This document shows positions 48,252 to 58,158 of a DNA stretch of 64,000 nt, one piece after another. Position 1 is the first letter of the stretch. The number at the start of each line of letters is the position of its first letter. Source of the stretch: Rhizobium jaguaris (lineage in GTDB: Bacteria; Pseudomonadota; Alphaproteobacteria; Rhizobiales; Rhizobiaceae). The notes below the pieces were generated by a model that saw only the letters and a list, made by a program, of their open reading frames with translations, was not told the origin of the DNA and did not search any database. Made by a program: the position numbers and the translations under genes. The DNA lies in the NCBI RefSeq assembly GCF_003627755.1, contig NZ_CP032695.1:620001-684000 (forward strand). The letters are read 5' to 3'.

Positions 48252-49739
48252 ATGGAAAATCGGCTGGGGACAACGCGCATGCTCAACAAGTTTCTTCCGG
48301 CCCTCGGCGTGGCAGTGCTGTTCATCACAGGCGGGGCCGATGCCAAGGATGTCCTCAGCGGACGCGTCGATACCCCCATCGGACGGATCGAGCTGCAGAG
48401 CGGCTACCCCAGCGCCGGCTCGGTGAAGAAGCTCTATGACGAGATCGATTTCCAGCGCGCATCCCAGGCTTACATCTGGGCGACACCGATCGCGGCGATG
48501 GAGGCGGTCCGGCGAGCCAACAAACGCGACTGGGGCGTGGATTACAATGATGTCGGCCTGGTCGACGGCTATACCACTCCCGCAATCAGTGCGTTGACGG
48601 CCAATAACACCACCATCTACGCCGTCGTCTTTACCGATCTCGGACGCGACGGGCCGGTGGTGATCGACTCCCCCGAGGGGGCGTACGGCGTCATCGACGA
48701 TTTCTGGCAGCGTCCCGTAGTGGAAGTCGGCCCGTTCGGGCCAGACAAGGGAAAGGGTGGCAAATTCCTCCTGCTACCACCGGACTACACGGGCGTCGTC
48801 CCGGACGGTTACCTGGCTGCGAAATCGAAGACGAACCAGACCATGTTCGTCGGGCGGGCCTTCGTAAAGGATGGCGATGTCGCGTCGGCGGTCAAGACGC
48901 TGGCCGGTATCAAAGTCTACCCACTGTCGAAGGCGGCCGATCCTCCGCCAACCAACGTGGTCCACGCTGCTGACCGGCCTATGGATTCCATCGCGCCCAG
49001 AGGGTTTGAATATTGGCAGTTGCTCGCCGACGTTCTGGACAAGGAACCGGTCGAGGAGCGCGACCGGTTCTTTCACGCAATGCTCAAGCCGCTCGGTATC
49101 GAAAAGGGGAAACCCTTCGAGCCGGACGCTCGCCAGAAGAAGATACTGACGGATGCTGCCCAGGTCGGCTTCCTGATGGCTCAGACGATCAGCATGGCTC
49201 CGCGCTTACCAAACGCATCGTCCTATCCCGGAACGCATTGGGAATGGGTCTTGACCCTCAATCCGAACCAGGAGGCGGCGGATTACAGCCAGCTTGACGA
49301 GCGGACGGACTACACCTTCGAGGCGATCACGGTCGCGGAAGGCATGGTGAAAACCATTGTCGGCGCCGGCTCGCAGTATATGAGTGCCGCCAAGGACAAG
49401 GATGGAGCATGGCTCGACGGAGGAGAAGACTATACTCTCCACGTTCCCGCAGACGTGCCCGCCAAGGAGTTCTGGGCGGTGACCGTTTATGACGTTCTGA
49501 CGCGATCGATGGTCAAGACGGATACGATGAAGGCGGGCGTTTCAAGCAATGACAAGCTGCAGACGAACACGGACGGTTCTGTCGACATCCACTTCGGTCC
49601 CAAAGCATCAAAGGAGGGAGGCAACTGGGTGAAGACGATACCGGGCCGGGGATGGTTCGCCTATTTCCGCTGGTACGGGCCTACCGAACATTTCTTCGAC
49701 AAGAGCTGGACCTTGCCGGATATCGAGCGCCGGGATTGA
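48252..49739 (+). CDS. second exported DUF1254/DUF1214 protein
   Basis: The 495-residue protein has a leader (FLPALGVAVLFITGGADA), DUF1254 (IWATPIAAMEAVRRANKRDW, TTIYAVVFTDLGRDGPVVID) and DUF1214 (VPADVPAKEFWAVTVYDVLT, NTDGSVDIHFGPKAS). It is a paralogue of the upstream protein. ATG 48252 (GAGG nine bases upstream) is used; ATG 48279 (MLNKFLP) would give a more compact leader. Confidence 0.9.
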   Translation: MENRLGTTRMLNKFLPALGVAVLFITGGADAKDVLSGRVDTPIGRIELQSGYPSAGSVKKLYDEIDFQRASQAYIWATPIAAMEAVRRANKRDWGVDYNDVGLVDGYTTPAISALTANNTTIYAVVFTDLGRDGPVVIDSPEGAYGVIDDFWQRPVVEVGPFGPDKGKGGKFLLLPPDYTGVVPDGYLAAKSKTNQTMFVGRAFVKDGDVASAVKTLAGIKVYPLSKAADPPPTNVVHAADRPMDSIAPRGFEYWQLLADVLDKEPVEERDRFFHAMLKPLGIEKGKPFEPDARQKKILTDAAQVGFLMAQTISMAPRLPNASSYPGTHWEWVLTLNPNQEAADYSQLDERTDYTFEAITVAEGMVKTIVGAGSQYMSAAKDKDGAWLDGGEDYTLHVPADVPAKEFWAVTVYDVLTRSMVKTDTMKAGVSSNDKLQTNTDGSVDIHFGPKASKEGGNWVKTIPGRGWFAYFRWYGPTEHFFDKSWTLPDIERRD

Positions 49740-49794
49740 AAATGTACTGACACGCGACGCGCCAATGGCTGCGACCGCGAGGGGCGGACTGATA

Positions 49795-50265
49795 TCAGAT
49801 TAGCCGTTCCGCCACATCAGCCAATTGATCGATTGTGGCACCCCATCCGCTGTAAAAGCCCAATTCTTCGTGCTTCTTACCGTCGGCGGCATTCTTATGA
49901 AGCACGCGAGCCATATAGCGAGTGCCCATACCTTCGGGCATCAACGTGATGATCGCGGTGAGCGCCAACCACGGTTCGGCGGGGCGCCAGCCTTCGATGA
50001 GGGATGTCGTGAAGATCAGGCGCTGCTCGGGCACAATCTCGAGGAAGCAGCCCTCTACATGCGGCTCAAATTCACCATCGCCTTCGCGCATCAGCGTCTC
50101 GATGCCGCCGCCCGGGTGTAGGTCCAGTTTGACCACCTTGCATCGCAAAGGCGCAGGAATCCACCATTGTTCGAAATGTTTGGGGTCGCTCCATGCCTTC
50201 CACACTGCGGAGCGCGGAGCGCCTATGTACCGGGAAATTGTGAGATCAGAGCTTTCGGTTGTCAT
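49795..50265 (-). CDS. SRPBCC (AHSA1-like) domain protein
   Basis: The 156-residue protein has the START/Bet v1-type SRPBCC fold of activator-of-Hsp90-ATPase homologue type: SRYIGAPRSAVWKAWSDP, FEQWWIPAP, HPGGGIETLMREGDG and a C-terminal FYSGWGATIDQLADV. A ligand-binding or polyketide-cyclase-like function is possible; the role is unknown. ATG 50265 follows GGGGGG. Confidence 0.88.
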   Translation of the reverse strand: MTTESSDLTISRYIGAPRSAVWKAWSDPKHFEQWWIPAPLRCKVVKLDLHPGGGIETLMREGDGEFEPHVEGCFLEIVPEQRLIFTTSLIEGWRPAEPWLALTAIITLMPEGMGTRYMARVLHKNAADGKKHEELGFYSGWGATIDQLADVAERLI

Positions 50266-50342
50266 TGTTATCCCCCCTGCAAATCTGGTTTCCGACATAT
50301 CCGCCCGGCATTCCCGGAGCGCACTGTGGCGGAATGCTATAT

Positions 50343-50624
50343 CTATTGGTCGCTTCCCCGCGGTTCCAAGAATATCACGGGAACCGCCACCGTCCTGGCA
50401 GCCCGTATAAACGCCGCCCTCGCTGCCTCCGGCATCTCATTTCCTTCATAGACATCCAGGCAGATGCGCAAGGCCTCGTCGTATGCGTGGCTGTGATCCT
50501 CTGGCCAATGGTCCAACAAGCAGTCCGCAGCCTCTCGTGCGGTGGAAATGACAATCCTGCCGATTTTTGGAAGATCGACACTAATGGGCCTCGCCCAAAC
50601 TCGGTCATAGATATTATCACACAT
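50343..50624 (-). CDS. DUF982 protein
   Basis: The 93-residue protein has the DUF982 pattern typical of rhizobia: RVWARPISV, STAREAADCLLDHWPEDHSH and AARAAFIRAARTVAVPVIF. Small and soluble; function unknown. No strong ribosome site was seen before ATG 50624. Such genes are common on rhizobial plasmids. Confidence 0.78.
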   Translation of the reverse strand: MCDNIYDRVWARPISVDLPKIGRIVISTAREAADCLLDHWPEDHSHAYDEALRICLDVYEGNEMPEAARAAFIRAARTVAVPVIFLEPRGSDQ

Positions 50625-51166
50625 ACTGACTGTAATACTTCCGTTGATCGGGCGCGGTGGAAGAAAGCTATAGTGGTGATCTCGGACAGTCTACGCATGG
50701 ACCGCGCTAAAGTTCCGCCATCTAAGGCCGCATACTACTGGGGAAGATGTTCATCGCGATGCGAGATATCGCAGAAGGGCTCGCGTGAATATCGCGCGAC
50801 TGCGCGAAATTCTTCGCCCTGCATCGTCCTATAAGATGTTCGAACATTCGCCAAGAGCCATAGCGCGCGGCCGCTCGTCTGGAGACCTTGAGCCTGTTAC
50901 CGTGACGAATGCGACAGGCTTAAGCTGCGGCATTGTCCGCGGTGCGTGCGGCAAATAAAGTGGAAGTTATGCGCATCTATCAAAAAATGCTGAAACTCGG
51001 CTTGACGCCGTTTCGAAGAACAGTACCCCTGTTTTCGACAGGCACCTGCGTTTCGCCAGCCGGTTGAGAGTAACGGGCGCGCTGTAATCGAGCAAAACTT
51101 GCGTAAGTATCTGGCGACCGGCAAACGGCGTGCGCAAAGACAGATGTGGACAGGATGGACATACCC
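50625..51166. other. intergenic stretch before GGDEF gene
   Basis: About 540 bp between divergent genes. No supported gene. A 14-bp ATCGCG-rich patch near 50758-50800 has short self-complementary runs (GCGATGCGAGATATCGC) but no clear feature was identified. Confidence 0.4.
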
Positions 51167-52660
51167 ATGAGCGACGTGTTTGAATCCGACATCTTTGAAC
51201 TTGCGCCCATCGCGATGTGGATCGAGGATTTCAGCGAGGTGAAGGCACTGTTCGATCAATGGCGCGCTCACGGCGTCGATGACATCAGCGCATTCTTGCG
51301 CGAGGATTTGAGCCGGGTAGCCGAATGTTCACGGCGAATCAGGGTTTTGAGCGTCAACCGCAAGACGCTTGAGCTTTTCGAGGCGGACGACCTGGACCAT
51401 CTCATCGCCAATCTCTCGCATGTTTTTCGCGACGATATGCTGGAGACGCATGTCAACGAGCTTTCAGATCTATGGAACGGCAAGACAGATTTTAGCAGCG
51501 CCACAGCGAACTATGCGGTTTCCGGCAAGCGGCTGGACATCCAGTTGCGCGGCTCTGTGCTCCCTGGTTTCGAGAATTCGCTCGGGAAAGTACTGCTGAC
51601 GACTGAAGATGTGACGGCGCGCGAAAACGCCCGACGCGGAGAAGTAATCAACCGACGTTACGCTGAAGGCATCTTCGAACATTCGCCCGTCTCTCTTTGG
51701 ATAGAGGATTTTAGCGGCGTCAAGATGCTCATCGACGATGTTCGCGAGCAGGGGATCACGGATTTCCGCACCTTCACGGATGTGCACCCCGAGTTCGTCC
51801 GGCAGTGCATGAGCGAGATCAAGGTCATTGACGTCAACCAGGCGACGCTGGACCTATTTTGCGCGCCTGACCGGCAGACGCTCCTTCAACGTCTCGGGGA
51901 CATTTTCCATGATGACATGGAGAAGCCGTTCCGCGAGCAGCTTATGGAGCTTTGGAACGGAAACCTGTTTCATCACAGGGAGGTGGTTAACTACGCGCTC
52001 GACGGGACGGTTCGCCACATTCTTCTCCACTTTGCGGTTTTCCCAGGCTACGAGAGCAATTGGTTGCGTGTACAGGTCGCCTTGACCGATATTACGGCGC
52101 GCAAGAAAGCGGAGGCCTATCTTGAATACCTTGGCAAGCACGATGTGCTGACAAAGCTTCATAATCGCGCGTTCTACATGGATGAACTCAATCGTCTCGA
52201 ACGAAAGACACTTCGGCCCGTTTCCGTAATCGTTATGGATCTTAACGGCCTGAAGGACGCAAATGACACGCTCGGCCACGATGCTGGAGACGCACTTTTG
52301 CGCCGGTTTGGCGAAGTTCTGAACGGTGTCGTCTCGCAACCCAACCACGCCGCGCGCATCGGCGGCGACGAATTCGCCATCTTGCTGCCAGGCGCGGACA
52401 GGCAGGTGGCAAATGCCATGGTGGAGACGATCCACGAAGTGCTGAAGATCAACAATCAGTTTTATTCGAGCGCACCTTTAAGTGTCTCGATCGGCGTTGC
52501 GACGAGCGAGCCGGGAGAGGCGATGGAAAGCGTCGTGAAGCGCGCGGATATCCTGATGTACGATCAGAAGCGAGCCTCGCATGCGGCTCGCTGCGATGGG
52601 GATTGTTCAGTTTCGGCTCTCGGCGACGAGCACGCCGGCGCATCGTACGCAAGCAACTGA
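51167..52660 (+). CDS. tandem-PAS diguanylate cyclase (GGDEF)
   Basis: The 497-residue protein has two similar PAS-like halves in tandem (SDIFELAPIAMWIEDFSEVK and EHSPVSLWIEDFSGVKMLID), then a GGDEF domain with ARIGGDEFAILLPG (GGDEF at 399-403), so an active cyclase making c-di-GMP is expected. No TM helix. ATG 51167 is used; ATG 51146 and 51155 in frame give slightly longer proteins. The repeated PAS pair points to internal duplication. Confidence 0.9.
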   Translation: MSDVFESDIFELAPIAMWIEDFSEVKALFDQWRAHGVDDISAFLREDLSRVAECSRRIRVLSVNRKTLELFEADDLDHLIANLSHVFRDDMLETHVNELSDLWNGKTDFSSATANYAVSGKRLDIQLRGSVLPGFENSLGKVLLTTEDVTARENARRGEVINRRYAEGIFEHSPVSLWIEDFSGVKMLIDDVREQGITDFRTFTDVHPEFVRQCMSEIKVIDVNQATLDLFCAPDRQTLLQRLGDIFHDDMEKPFREQLMELWNGNLFHHREVVNYALDGTVRHILLHFAVFPGYESNWLRVQVALTDITARKKAEAYLEYLGKHDVLTKLHNRAFYMDELNRLERKTLRPVSVIVMDLNGLKDANDTLGHDAGDALLRRFGEVLNGVVSQPNHAARIGGDEFAILLPGADRQVANAMVETIHEVLKINNQFYSSAPLSVSIGVATSEPGEAMESVVKRADILMYDQKRASHAARCDGDCSVSALGDEHAGASYASN

Positions 52661-52789
52661 GCCCGCGCGCCGAAACCTCGCGGTTGCCGACAACCTTAAT
52701 CGGCTCGGGGCACTGAAGTCATCGGTGACCCGCATGCCGTCGGTTGGCCGATCGAACGCAGGCGCTGCGGATAGAGGCGTATCTGACGC

Positions 52790-53830
52790 TTAGGCCGCCT
52801 TTGCAATCTCGCAATAAATGATGTTGCGGTTATCCCCAAACCAGACAGACACTTTTGTCTCTGCGTTGCGGGTGCCCGCGTCGGCAATCATGCGCATGTC
52901 GCTTTCCGAACGCAGGAGGAGAGGCCAACTCATGAACGCTTCCATATAGCCGTCTACCTCGATTTCCTGCGAGAAGTTCGCAAACAGGAAGGAGCCGCCG
53001 GGCTTGAGCATTTCAATGCATTTGCGTGTCAGTCTGGCGGCAATTGGAAAGGTGAGATAGTCATAGAGGCCCGCAGCATAAATGTAGTCGAAACGACCGA
53101 GAGCGTGCTTGTTGGAAAGCAAGCTCTTAACCGAACCGTCTACGGCTTCGACGCAAGTTCCGGCAAAATCGCGCGCAACCGTTCCTACACTCAGCGGGTC
53201 CTGATCGAGTGCAATCCAGCGCTTGATTTTTCTTTCCCTGAGCGCAGTTGACAATGCCGCTTCACGAAGATGACCCGACGCCACCGCAAGGATTTCGACC
53301 GAGCCTGGTCGATCCTTGGCGTGCTCATCCACCCGCCGTGCAAGGATATCGCGGCGTTCTCTTACGGCGACCGATGAGGACGCGTTTTTGGTGTATTCAT
53401 ATATCGCTCTACCCAGCTCGGTGGACGCCTCGATTTCTGCCTCCACCATGGCATGACCGTAAATGAAGTCGAGCAGATGCGCGTCGCCTGAATAGCCACG
53501 CGGTTTATCGAATGACCATCGCGTGAATGGGTCCTGAAGCAGGAACTGAGCTACAGGATGGTTCTGCGCAAGGAAGGCAATTTCGCTCCATATATTGGCG
53601 TGAAATCGGCGGCGGATCTGATGCAATGCCTGCGACAGTCGGCTCACAATCGCATGAGGATCCACTTTGGATCGGATTTGTTGAAGGGATAAATCGAGCG
53701 TGAGGGCAAGCTCCGCCTTGGCGATTATCATCTGTTCCGAGGATGGAAGGCCGTCTGGCTTAGTCGGGCTAAAAATCTGTCCAGGTGCAATGAGACTCTC
53801 GCCGTCGAACTTAAAGCCTTGTGCCATCAT
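52790..53830 (-). CDS. class I SAM methyltransferase, PhcB-like group
   Basis: The 346-residue protein has an N-terminal helical half with DKPRGYSGDAHLLDFIY, the RGY-x-GD signature of proteins annotated with extracellular-factor (3-hydroxypalmitate methyl ester) biosynthesis, and a C-terminal methyltransferase fold (ILAVASGHLREAALS, IALDQDPLS, GRFDYIYAAGLYDYL, LKPGGSFLFANF). PhcB makes a fatty-acid methyl ester signal in Ralstonia; substrate identity here is inference. It lies between two c-di-GMP genes, which suits a signalling role. ATG 53830 (MMAQ) follows GAGGG; ATG 53827 is equivalent. Confidence 0.72.
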   Translation of the reverse strand: MMAQGFKFDGESLIAPGQIFSPTKPDGLPSSEQMIIAKAELALTLDLSLQQIRSKVDPHAIVSRLSQALHQIRRRFHANIWSEIAFLAQNHPVAQFLLQDPFTRWSFDKPRGYSGDAHLLDFIYGHAMVEAEIEASTELGRAIYEYTKNASSSVAVRERRDILARRVDEHAKDRPGSVEILAVASGHLREAALSTALRERKIKRWIALDQDPLSVGTVARDFAGTCVEAVDGSVKSLLSNKHALGRFDYIYAAGLYDYLTFPIAARLTRKCIEMLKPGGSFLFANFSQEIEVDGYMEAFMSWPLLLRSESDMRMIADAGTRNAETKVSVWFGDNRNIIYCEIAKAA

Positions 53831-53888
53831 GAACCCTCGGTTGACGAAACATTAACCACAAACGTGTGGACAACAGAACGCGATTGGA

Positions 53889-53929
53889 TTTTACTCGTCA
53901 AGAGGGTATTTCTAGTAATGCGAGTAAAA
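53889..53929. promoter_or_regulatory. 9-bp-arm inverted repeat upstream of GGDEF-EAL gene
   Basis: TTTTACTCG (53889-53897) and CGAGTAAAA (53921-53929) are perfect inverted copies 23 bp apart, between the divergent methyltransferase and GGDEF-EAL genes. A dimeric operator or loop site is plausible. Confidence 0.5.
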
Positions 53930-54008
53930 ACTCGTGGCTAAGACGAACGGAACTTTGGAAGCGGTGAGCTCAGGTTCATCGGCAGCAATGCTCGGAGGGC
54001 GTCGCCGC

Positions 54009-56012
54009 ATGTTCTATGATGGAATGTCTTCAGAACAGATTGCATCAGGAAGCCCCGCAACGGCCCCTTTTCCGGATGCAGACTGCGCTGTCCCGACAGA
54101 AAACTTCCGTAGCTCCCTTTCGGAGATGAGGGCTGCCTACGCATCGGAAAATGATGCTGTCCGCCGGCAATGCACGCGTCACGGCTTGTGGATGGCCGTC
54201 GCCGTCTATGTTGCCTTTGCCGCCCCTGACGTTTGGCTCATTCCTGACGTCGCGCCGCTAACGATCGCCTTGCGGTTTGTTACAGCGGTCATCGTGCTCA
54301 TGGCCTTTGAGATTTTGAGGTTGGCGAAGGCGAAGACCGTTTGGTTGGACGGCACATGCGCCTTGGCGCTGATCTTAGGTTACGTCGCCTGGCTCTGTCC
54401 GGCTGTCACAACAAAATATGCGACGAGCATGTCGTACTACATGATCTTCGGCGCGATTTTCATGATGGGCGCGAATCTGTTCTTCAGCTTCTCGTTTCGT
54501 CTATCCGTCCTGACATCAGGCACGGTGTTGGGCGTGTTTTTTGTGGCGCTCTACGGATTCTTTCCATCGACACCGGTGTACCACCTCGCCTTCGGACTGT
54601 TTTACGTCTCATGTTTTGTATTCACGTCGTTCGTGAACTGGCGTTTGAATGTCGAGCGTTACAACGTGTTCCTGAATGCGGCAGAGGCTCGCCATCAGCA
54701 TTGGGAGGCAACGGAGCGCGGAAAGGCCTTGCTGCGTCTTTCGCACACTGATTATCTCACGGGCATCGAGAACAGGCGCGCGATCGACCGAAGGCTGGAT
54801 GAGTGCTGGAGCGCATGGAAAAACGACGGCCGCGAATTTTCTGTCATCCTTATCGACGTCGACTTCTTCAAGCGCTTCAATGACCGCTACGGCCATCAGG
54901 AAGGTGACCGATGTCTGACCGTGATTGCCACGACGCTTCAGAAACTTGTCGAACGCCACGAGGGGATCATTGGTCGTTACGGCGGCGAGGAATTCATCGC
55001 CGTCATGCCTTTAAAGGCGCAGGGTGAAGCGACCTATATAGCGGGGGAAATTCGACACCAGGTTGAGGCGCGCGCAATTCGGCATGAAGAGCGGCCGGAC
55101 GACACACAGTTCGTAACGGTGAGTGTCGGCGTTGCTTTCATCAGCGAACGATCGGGAGCGAAGGTGGAATGGCTTGTGCGTGAGGCCGACCTCGCGCTCT
55201 ACAACGCAAAAGCCTCTGGCCGAAACTGCGTTCGAACATTTGATCCGACGTTGCGGCGTCCGAACGAGGATGCCGGAAAGCTGGTGCCGCTGCTGGCGGC
55301 GGCCATCGACCGGCGACTGGTATCGCTGGTCTATCAACCGATATTCGATCTCAGGGACGGCCAGATGAAAGCCGTCGAGGCTTTGATGCGGCTTCGTATG
55401 CCCGATGGAAGCTCCGTGCCGCCAGGCGTCTTTATTCCTGTCGCGGAACGGACTGGCTCCATCATCGAATTGGGTCGATGGGCCATCAAGACGGCATGCC
55501 AGGACATCCTGGCGTCCGATCGCTTGGCCACAGTGAGCGTGAATGTCTCTCCGGTGCAGTTAAGATCTCCCGGTTTCGCCATGAGCGTTGCAGCTATTCT
55601 GGAAGAAACCCGCGTCTCCGGCGCCCGGCTTGCGTTGGAAGTCACTGAGGGCTTGGATATGGAGATGCAACCCGAGGTGCTGCAGTGTGTCGCCGATCTC
55701 CAAGCGCTTGGCGTCGAGATTTGGCTGGATGATTTCGGCTCTGGTTATGCTGGATTGTCGTGGCTTCGGGCGATCGAGTTCAACACCGTCAAGGTTGACC
55801 GAACCTTCCTGCATGATTGTTCGGACCAACGGGGACTGACCATGTTGCAAGACATGGTCGCCCTTATCCGCAACCGGGGGAACACGATTCTTGTAGAAGG
55901 CGTGGAGACCGAGGCTCAGATGTCTGTCCTCCAGAACCTCAGCATCGACCGGGTTCAAGGGTTTCATCTGGGCAGGCCGGTGAGTGCCGATCTATTGGCG
56001 CTAAACGCATAG
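54009..56012 (+). CDS. membrane GGDEF-EAL dual c-di-GMP protein
   Basis: The 667-residue protein has an N-terminal membrane domain of about six TM helices (LWMAVAVYVAFAAPDVWLI ... FGLFYVSCFVFTSFVNW), a GGDEF domain with the functional variant YGGEEFIAVMP (GGEEF 325-329), and an EAL domain with intact AVEALMRLR (EAL 457-459), DDFGSGYAGLS and VEGVETEAQ. It could both make and break c-di-GMP. ATG 54009 follows GGAGGG; GTG 53934 gives a longer form. A strong inverted repeat lies upstream. It resembles MASE-containing sensors. Confidence 0.92.
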   Translation: MFYDGMSSEQIASGSPATAPFPDADCAVPTENFRSSLSEMRAAYASENDAVRRQCTRHGLWMAVAVYVAFAAPDVWLIPDVAPLTIALRFVTAVIVLMAFEILRLAKAKTVWLDGTCALALILGYVAWLCPAVTTKYATSMSYYMIFGAIFMMGANLFFSFSFRLSVLTSGTVLGVFFVALYGFFPSTPVYHLAFGLFYVSCFVFTSFVNWRLNVERYNVFLNAAEARHQHWEATERGKALLRLSHTDYLTGIENRRAIDRRLDECWSAWKNDGREFSVILIDVDFFKRFNDRYGHQEGDRCLTVIATTLQKLVERHEGIIGRYGGEEFIAVMPLKAQGEATYIAGEIRHQVEARAIRHEERPDDTQFVTVSVGVAFISERSGAKVEWLVREADLALYNAKASGRNCVRTFDPTLRRPNEDAGKLVPLLAAAIDRRLVSLVYQPIFDLRDGQMKAVEALMRLRMPDGSSVPPGVFIPVAERTGSIIELGRWAIKTACQDILASDRLATVSVNVSPVQLRSPGFAMSVAAILEETRVSGARLALEVTEGLDMEMQPEVLQCVADLQALGVEIWLDDFGSGYAGLSWLRAIEFNTVKVDRTFLHDCSDQRGLTMLQDMVALIRNRGNTILVEGVETEAQMSVLQNLSIDRVQGFHLGRPVSADLLALNA

Positions 56013-56109
56013 CGCCTCTCAGCAAGCGGTCGGTGAACCAGGCCGGCCGTTCAGCGCATCGCCGTGTCTAGCGGATGCGGTGATTGGTCTGATCGCTTGG
56101 AGGAAATGT

Positions 56110-56340
56110 TCACAACATCCCGGCGGTGATAAGCGGTAGGTTCTCGTCCTGCACGGCAATTGCCCTGGCATGGTAAAGAGCCGCATGTCGATCTTCTGGC
56201 AGCCGATGGGAAACGATGGCGAGCGCAGATGTGGTGATGCCAAAACGAAGGCACATCGGGCAGATAATCTCGACGCGGTCGCTTACGCGCGGCAGCTTTT
56301 CTTCGGCTTCGGCTTCACAGATAGGGCAGGTGATGCTCAT
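56110..56340 (-). CDS. zinc-ribbon mini-protein
   Basis: A 76-residue protein with CPIC near the N-terminus and CPMC at about 28-31, a four-cysteine zinc-ribbon-like arrangement, and a short helical C-terminus. AAAGGA lies 12 bases upstream of ATG 56340. No family named. It may be a small nucleic-acid or protein adaptor; function unknown. Confidence 0.6.
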   Translation of the reverse strand: MSITCPICEAEAEEKLPRVSDRVEIICPMCLRFGITTSALAIVSHRLPEDRHAALYHARAIAVQDENLPLITAGML

Positions 56341-56851
56341 CAGCTATATCCTTTGCTCTGGGACAGCAGTCCTCGTCAATCTTGTGACAGACTGGTCTAT
56401 TTGTCGACGAAATCCGCATCGGCTCGCTCGGCGGATATTATCACTCGCTCTCTGGCCGCAAAACAGCGCCACTTGAACAACCGAGAGTTATTGCACCCTC
56501 ATATTGGAGTAGAGGGGGCCAGCTTGTAAGGTCGAATCGAGCGGCGTAGCATGCGAAAACAAAATCGGCAGGCGACAGCAACGTTAGCCACTTGCTACGG
56601 ACTGTCGGTGGCGGGACAGTTGGACCGCTGGTTTTAAGCATCACGATCGATCAACTGTCCCTATCACTGTCTATCGATCTTATTCACGTCCATTGAAATG
56701 CCAAAGTGGCTCCTCTTACTATCGCACGATCTTCGCCGTGATCGGCGGCGCCTGATCGATGCTAGCACTATAGGAACGTTTGTTCATTTGAGGCGAGACA
56801 GGCCTATGGTTTCTGATCCCGTCTGATGAGCCGAAGAGGATTTCAGGCGGC
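56341..56851. other. intergenic stretch before acyltransferase gene
   Basis: About 510 bp between divergent genes with no supported gene; short frames on both strands lack ribosome sites. Confidence 0.4.
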
Positions 56852-57850
56852 ATGTTGAAAAGTCATAGCCAGATCAAGAGTATTCAGTATCTGCGAGCCG
56901 TGGCGGCGATTTCCGTCGTCTTCTTTCACGTCAGTGAGACATACGACCTTGGATTTAAGATCGGAGCTTCCGGCGTCGATATATTTTTCGTGATCAGCGG
57001 TTTCATCATGTGGGTTACGACCCAGGGAAAACTGACGAGCCCACAGGAATTCATGTCGCGGAGAATATCGAGAATAGTGCCGGTTTACTGGATTGCGACG
57101 ATCGTTACGGTTGTCATGATTATCATGAAGCCACTGTTCTTTTTCGAGGCGGATCCGAGTGCTACGAATTTTGTCGGCTCGCTATTTTTCCTGCCTCTTA
57201 TCAAGGATGATGCGCTGCATCCCATTGTGGTGCAGGGTTGGACATTGTCCTATGAGATGTTCTTCTATCTCATCTTTTGCATTTCATTGCTCCTTTCGGA
57301 ATTCAATCGGTTTTGCTTTTTGTTGATGGCTTTGGTTCTTATCGTTGCTGCGCATTCCCAGATGCCTTTCAGCTATGCGCGTGTTTTTACCGCGCCGATG
57401 ATTCTGGAGTTCGCGGCAGGCGTCATAATCGGGCGGCTGTGGACATCGAATTTTAGAATCCCTTTTCGGATCGCCATGGTCTTGATGATAGGCGGATTTG
57501 TCTTGCTGCTGATCAGTGCGTTGCTGCCCAATCTCGATCGGGTCCTTCGCTGGGGCGTGCCGGCAACTCTTCTGATCTTGGGTGCGGTTTTTGCCGAACG
57601 AGAGCGAGGCTTGCCAGAGCTGGCGGTCATGCACTTCCTGGGGGACGCCTCTTATTCGATTTATATCTGGCATGTGCTCACCGGTGTCGTGGTGACCGCG
57701 ATCCTGTTGCGCGTTGGGGTGCCGCATTTGGCGCTTCCCTTGCTCGTCGTGGCGGGCTCGCTGGGACTTTCCCTGGTTTGCTACGTCCTTATCGAACGCC
57801 CGATGCTTCGACTGATGCGTCCGTCTCGAACGAAGACCGTGCCGGAATAG
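56852..57850 (+). CDS. acyltransferase-3 family membrane protein, ExoZ-like
   Basis: The 332-residue protein has about ten TM helices, the conserved YLRAVAAISVVFFHV with its catalytic His, GVDIFFVISGFIMW and RRISRIVPVYW, all hallmarks of the OafA/ExoZ family that adds acetyl or other acyl groups to surface polysaccharides. ATG 56852 follows AGGCGG. It probably modifies an exopolysaccharide or LPS; the target sugar is unknown. Base composition is less GC-rich than its neighbours, which may mark separate acquisition. Confidence 0.9.
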   Translation: MLKSHSQIKSIQYLRAVAAISVVFFHVSETYDLGFKIGASGVDIFFVISGFIMWVTTQGKLTSPQEFMSRRISRIVPVYWIATIVTVVMIIMKPLFFFEADPSATNFVGSLFFLPLIKDDALHPIVVQGWTLSYEMFFYLIFCISLLLSEFNRFCFLLMALVLIVAAHSQMPFSYARVFTAPMILEFAAGVIIGRLWTSNFRIPFRIAMVLMIGGFVLLLISALLPNLDRVLRWGVPATLLILGAVFAERERGLPELAVMHFLGDASYSIYIWHVLTGVVVTAILLRVGVPHLALPLLVVAGSLGLSLVCYVLIERPMLRLMRPSRTKTVPE

Positions 57851-58158
57851 TGAAGCTTTTGCTTGGCTGCAGCTAGAACGTGGGTCGCGAGTTTAGCGGC
57901 CACGAAGTGTTGGAGTGCAGATGGCGCGGGCGGCCGAGCGCACAGCAACGGCCTGTTGAGTTGGGCAGACTTTGCGCCGTGGCCCAACGATTGGAGCTGA
58001 TGCGGCCTGAGGCGCCGAAGAATGACGTTGCCCGGCATTGCCGACAGCGCATGGCGAGTGCGCGAAAGCCTATGACAGTGTTTTCAAAGCTTTGATGGTT
58101 GAATGCGATGCAAAACCCATGTAGAATTCAACCGCATAAAAATATTGAGAGCGGTCAA
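57851..58158. other. intergenic stretch
   Basis: About 310 bp with two overlapping opposite open frames (71 and 85 codons) of no recognisable content and no good start signals. Nothing can be supported here. Confidence 0.4.

Noticed and set aside
57781..58095. two overlapping opposite frames after the acyltransferase gene
   Set aside because: No motifs, no ribosome sites, atypical composition for both.
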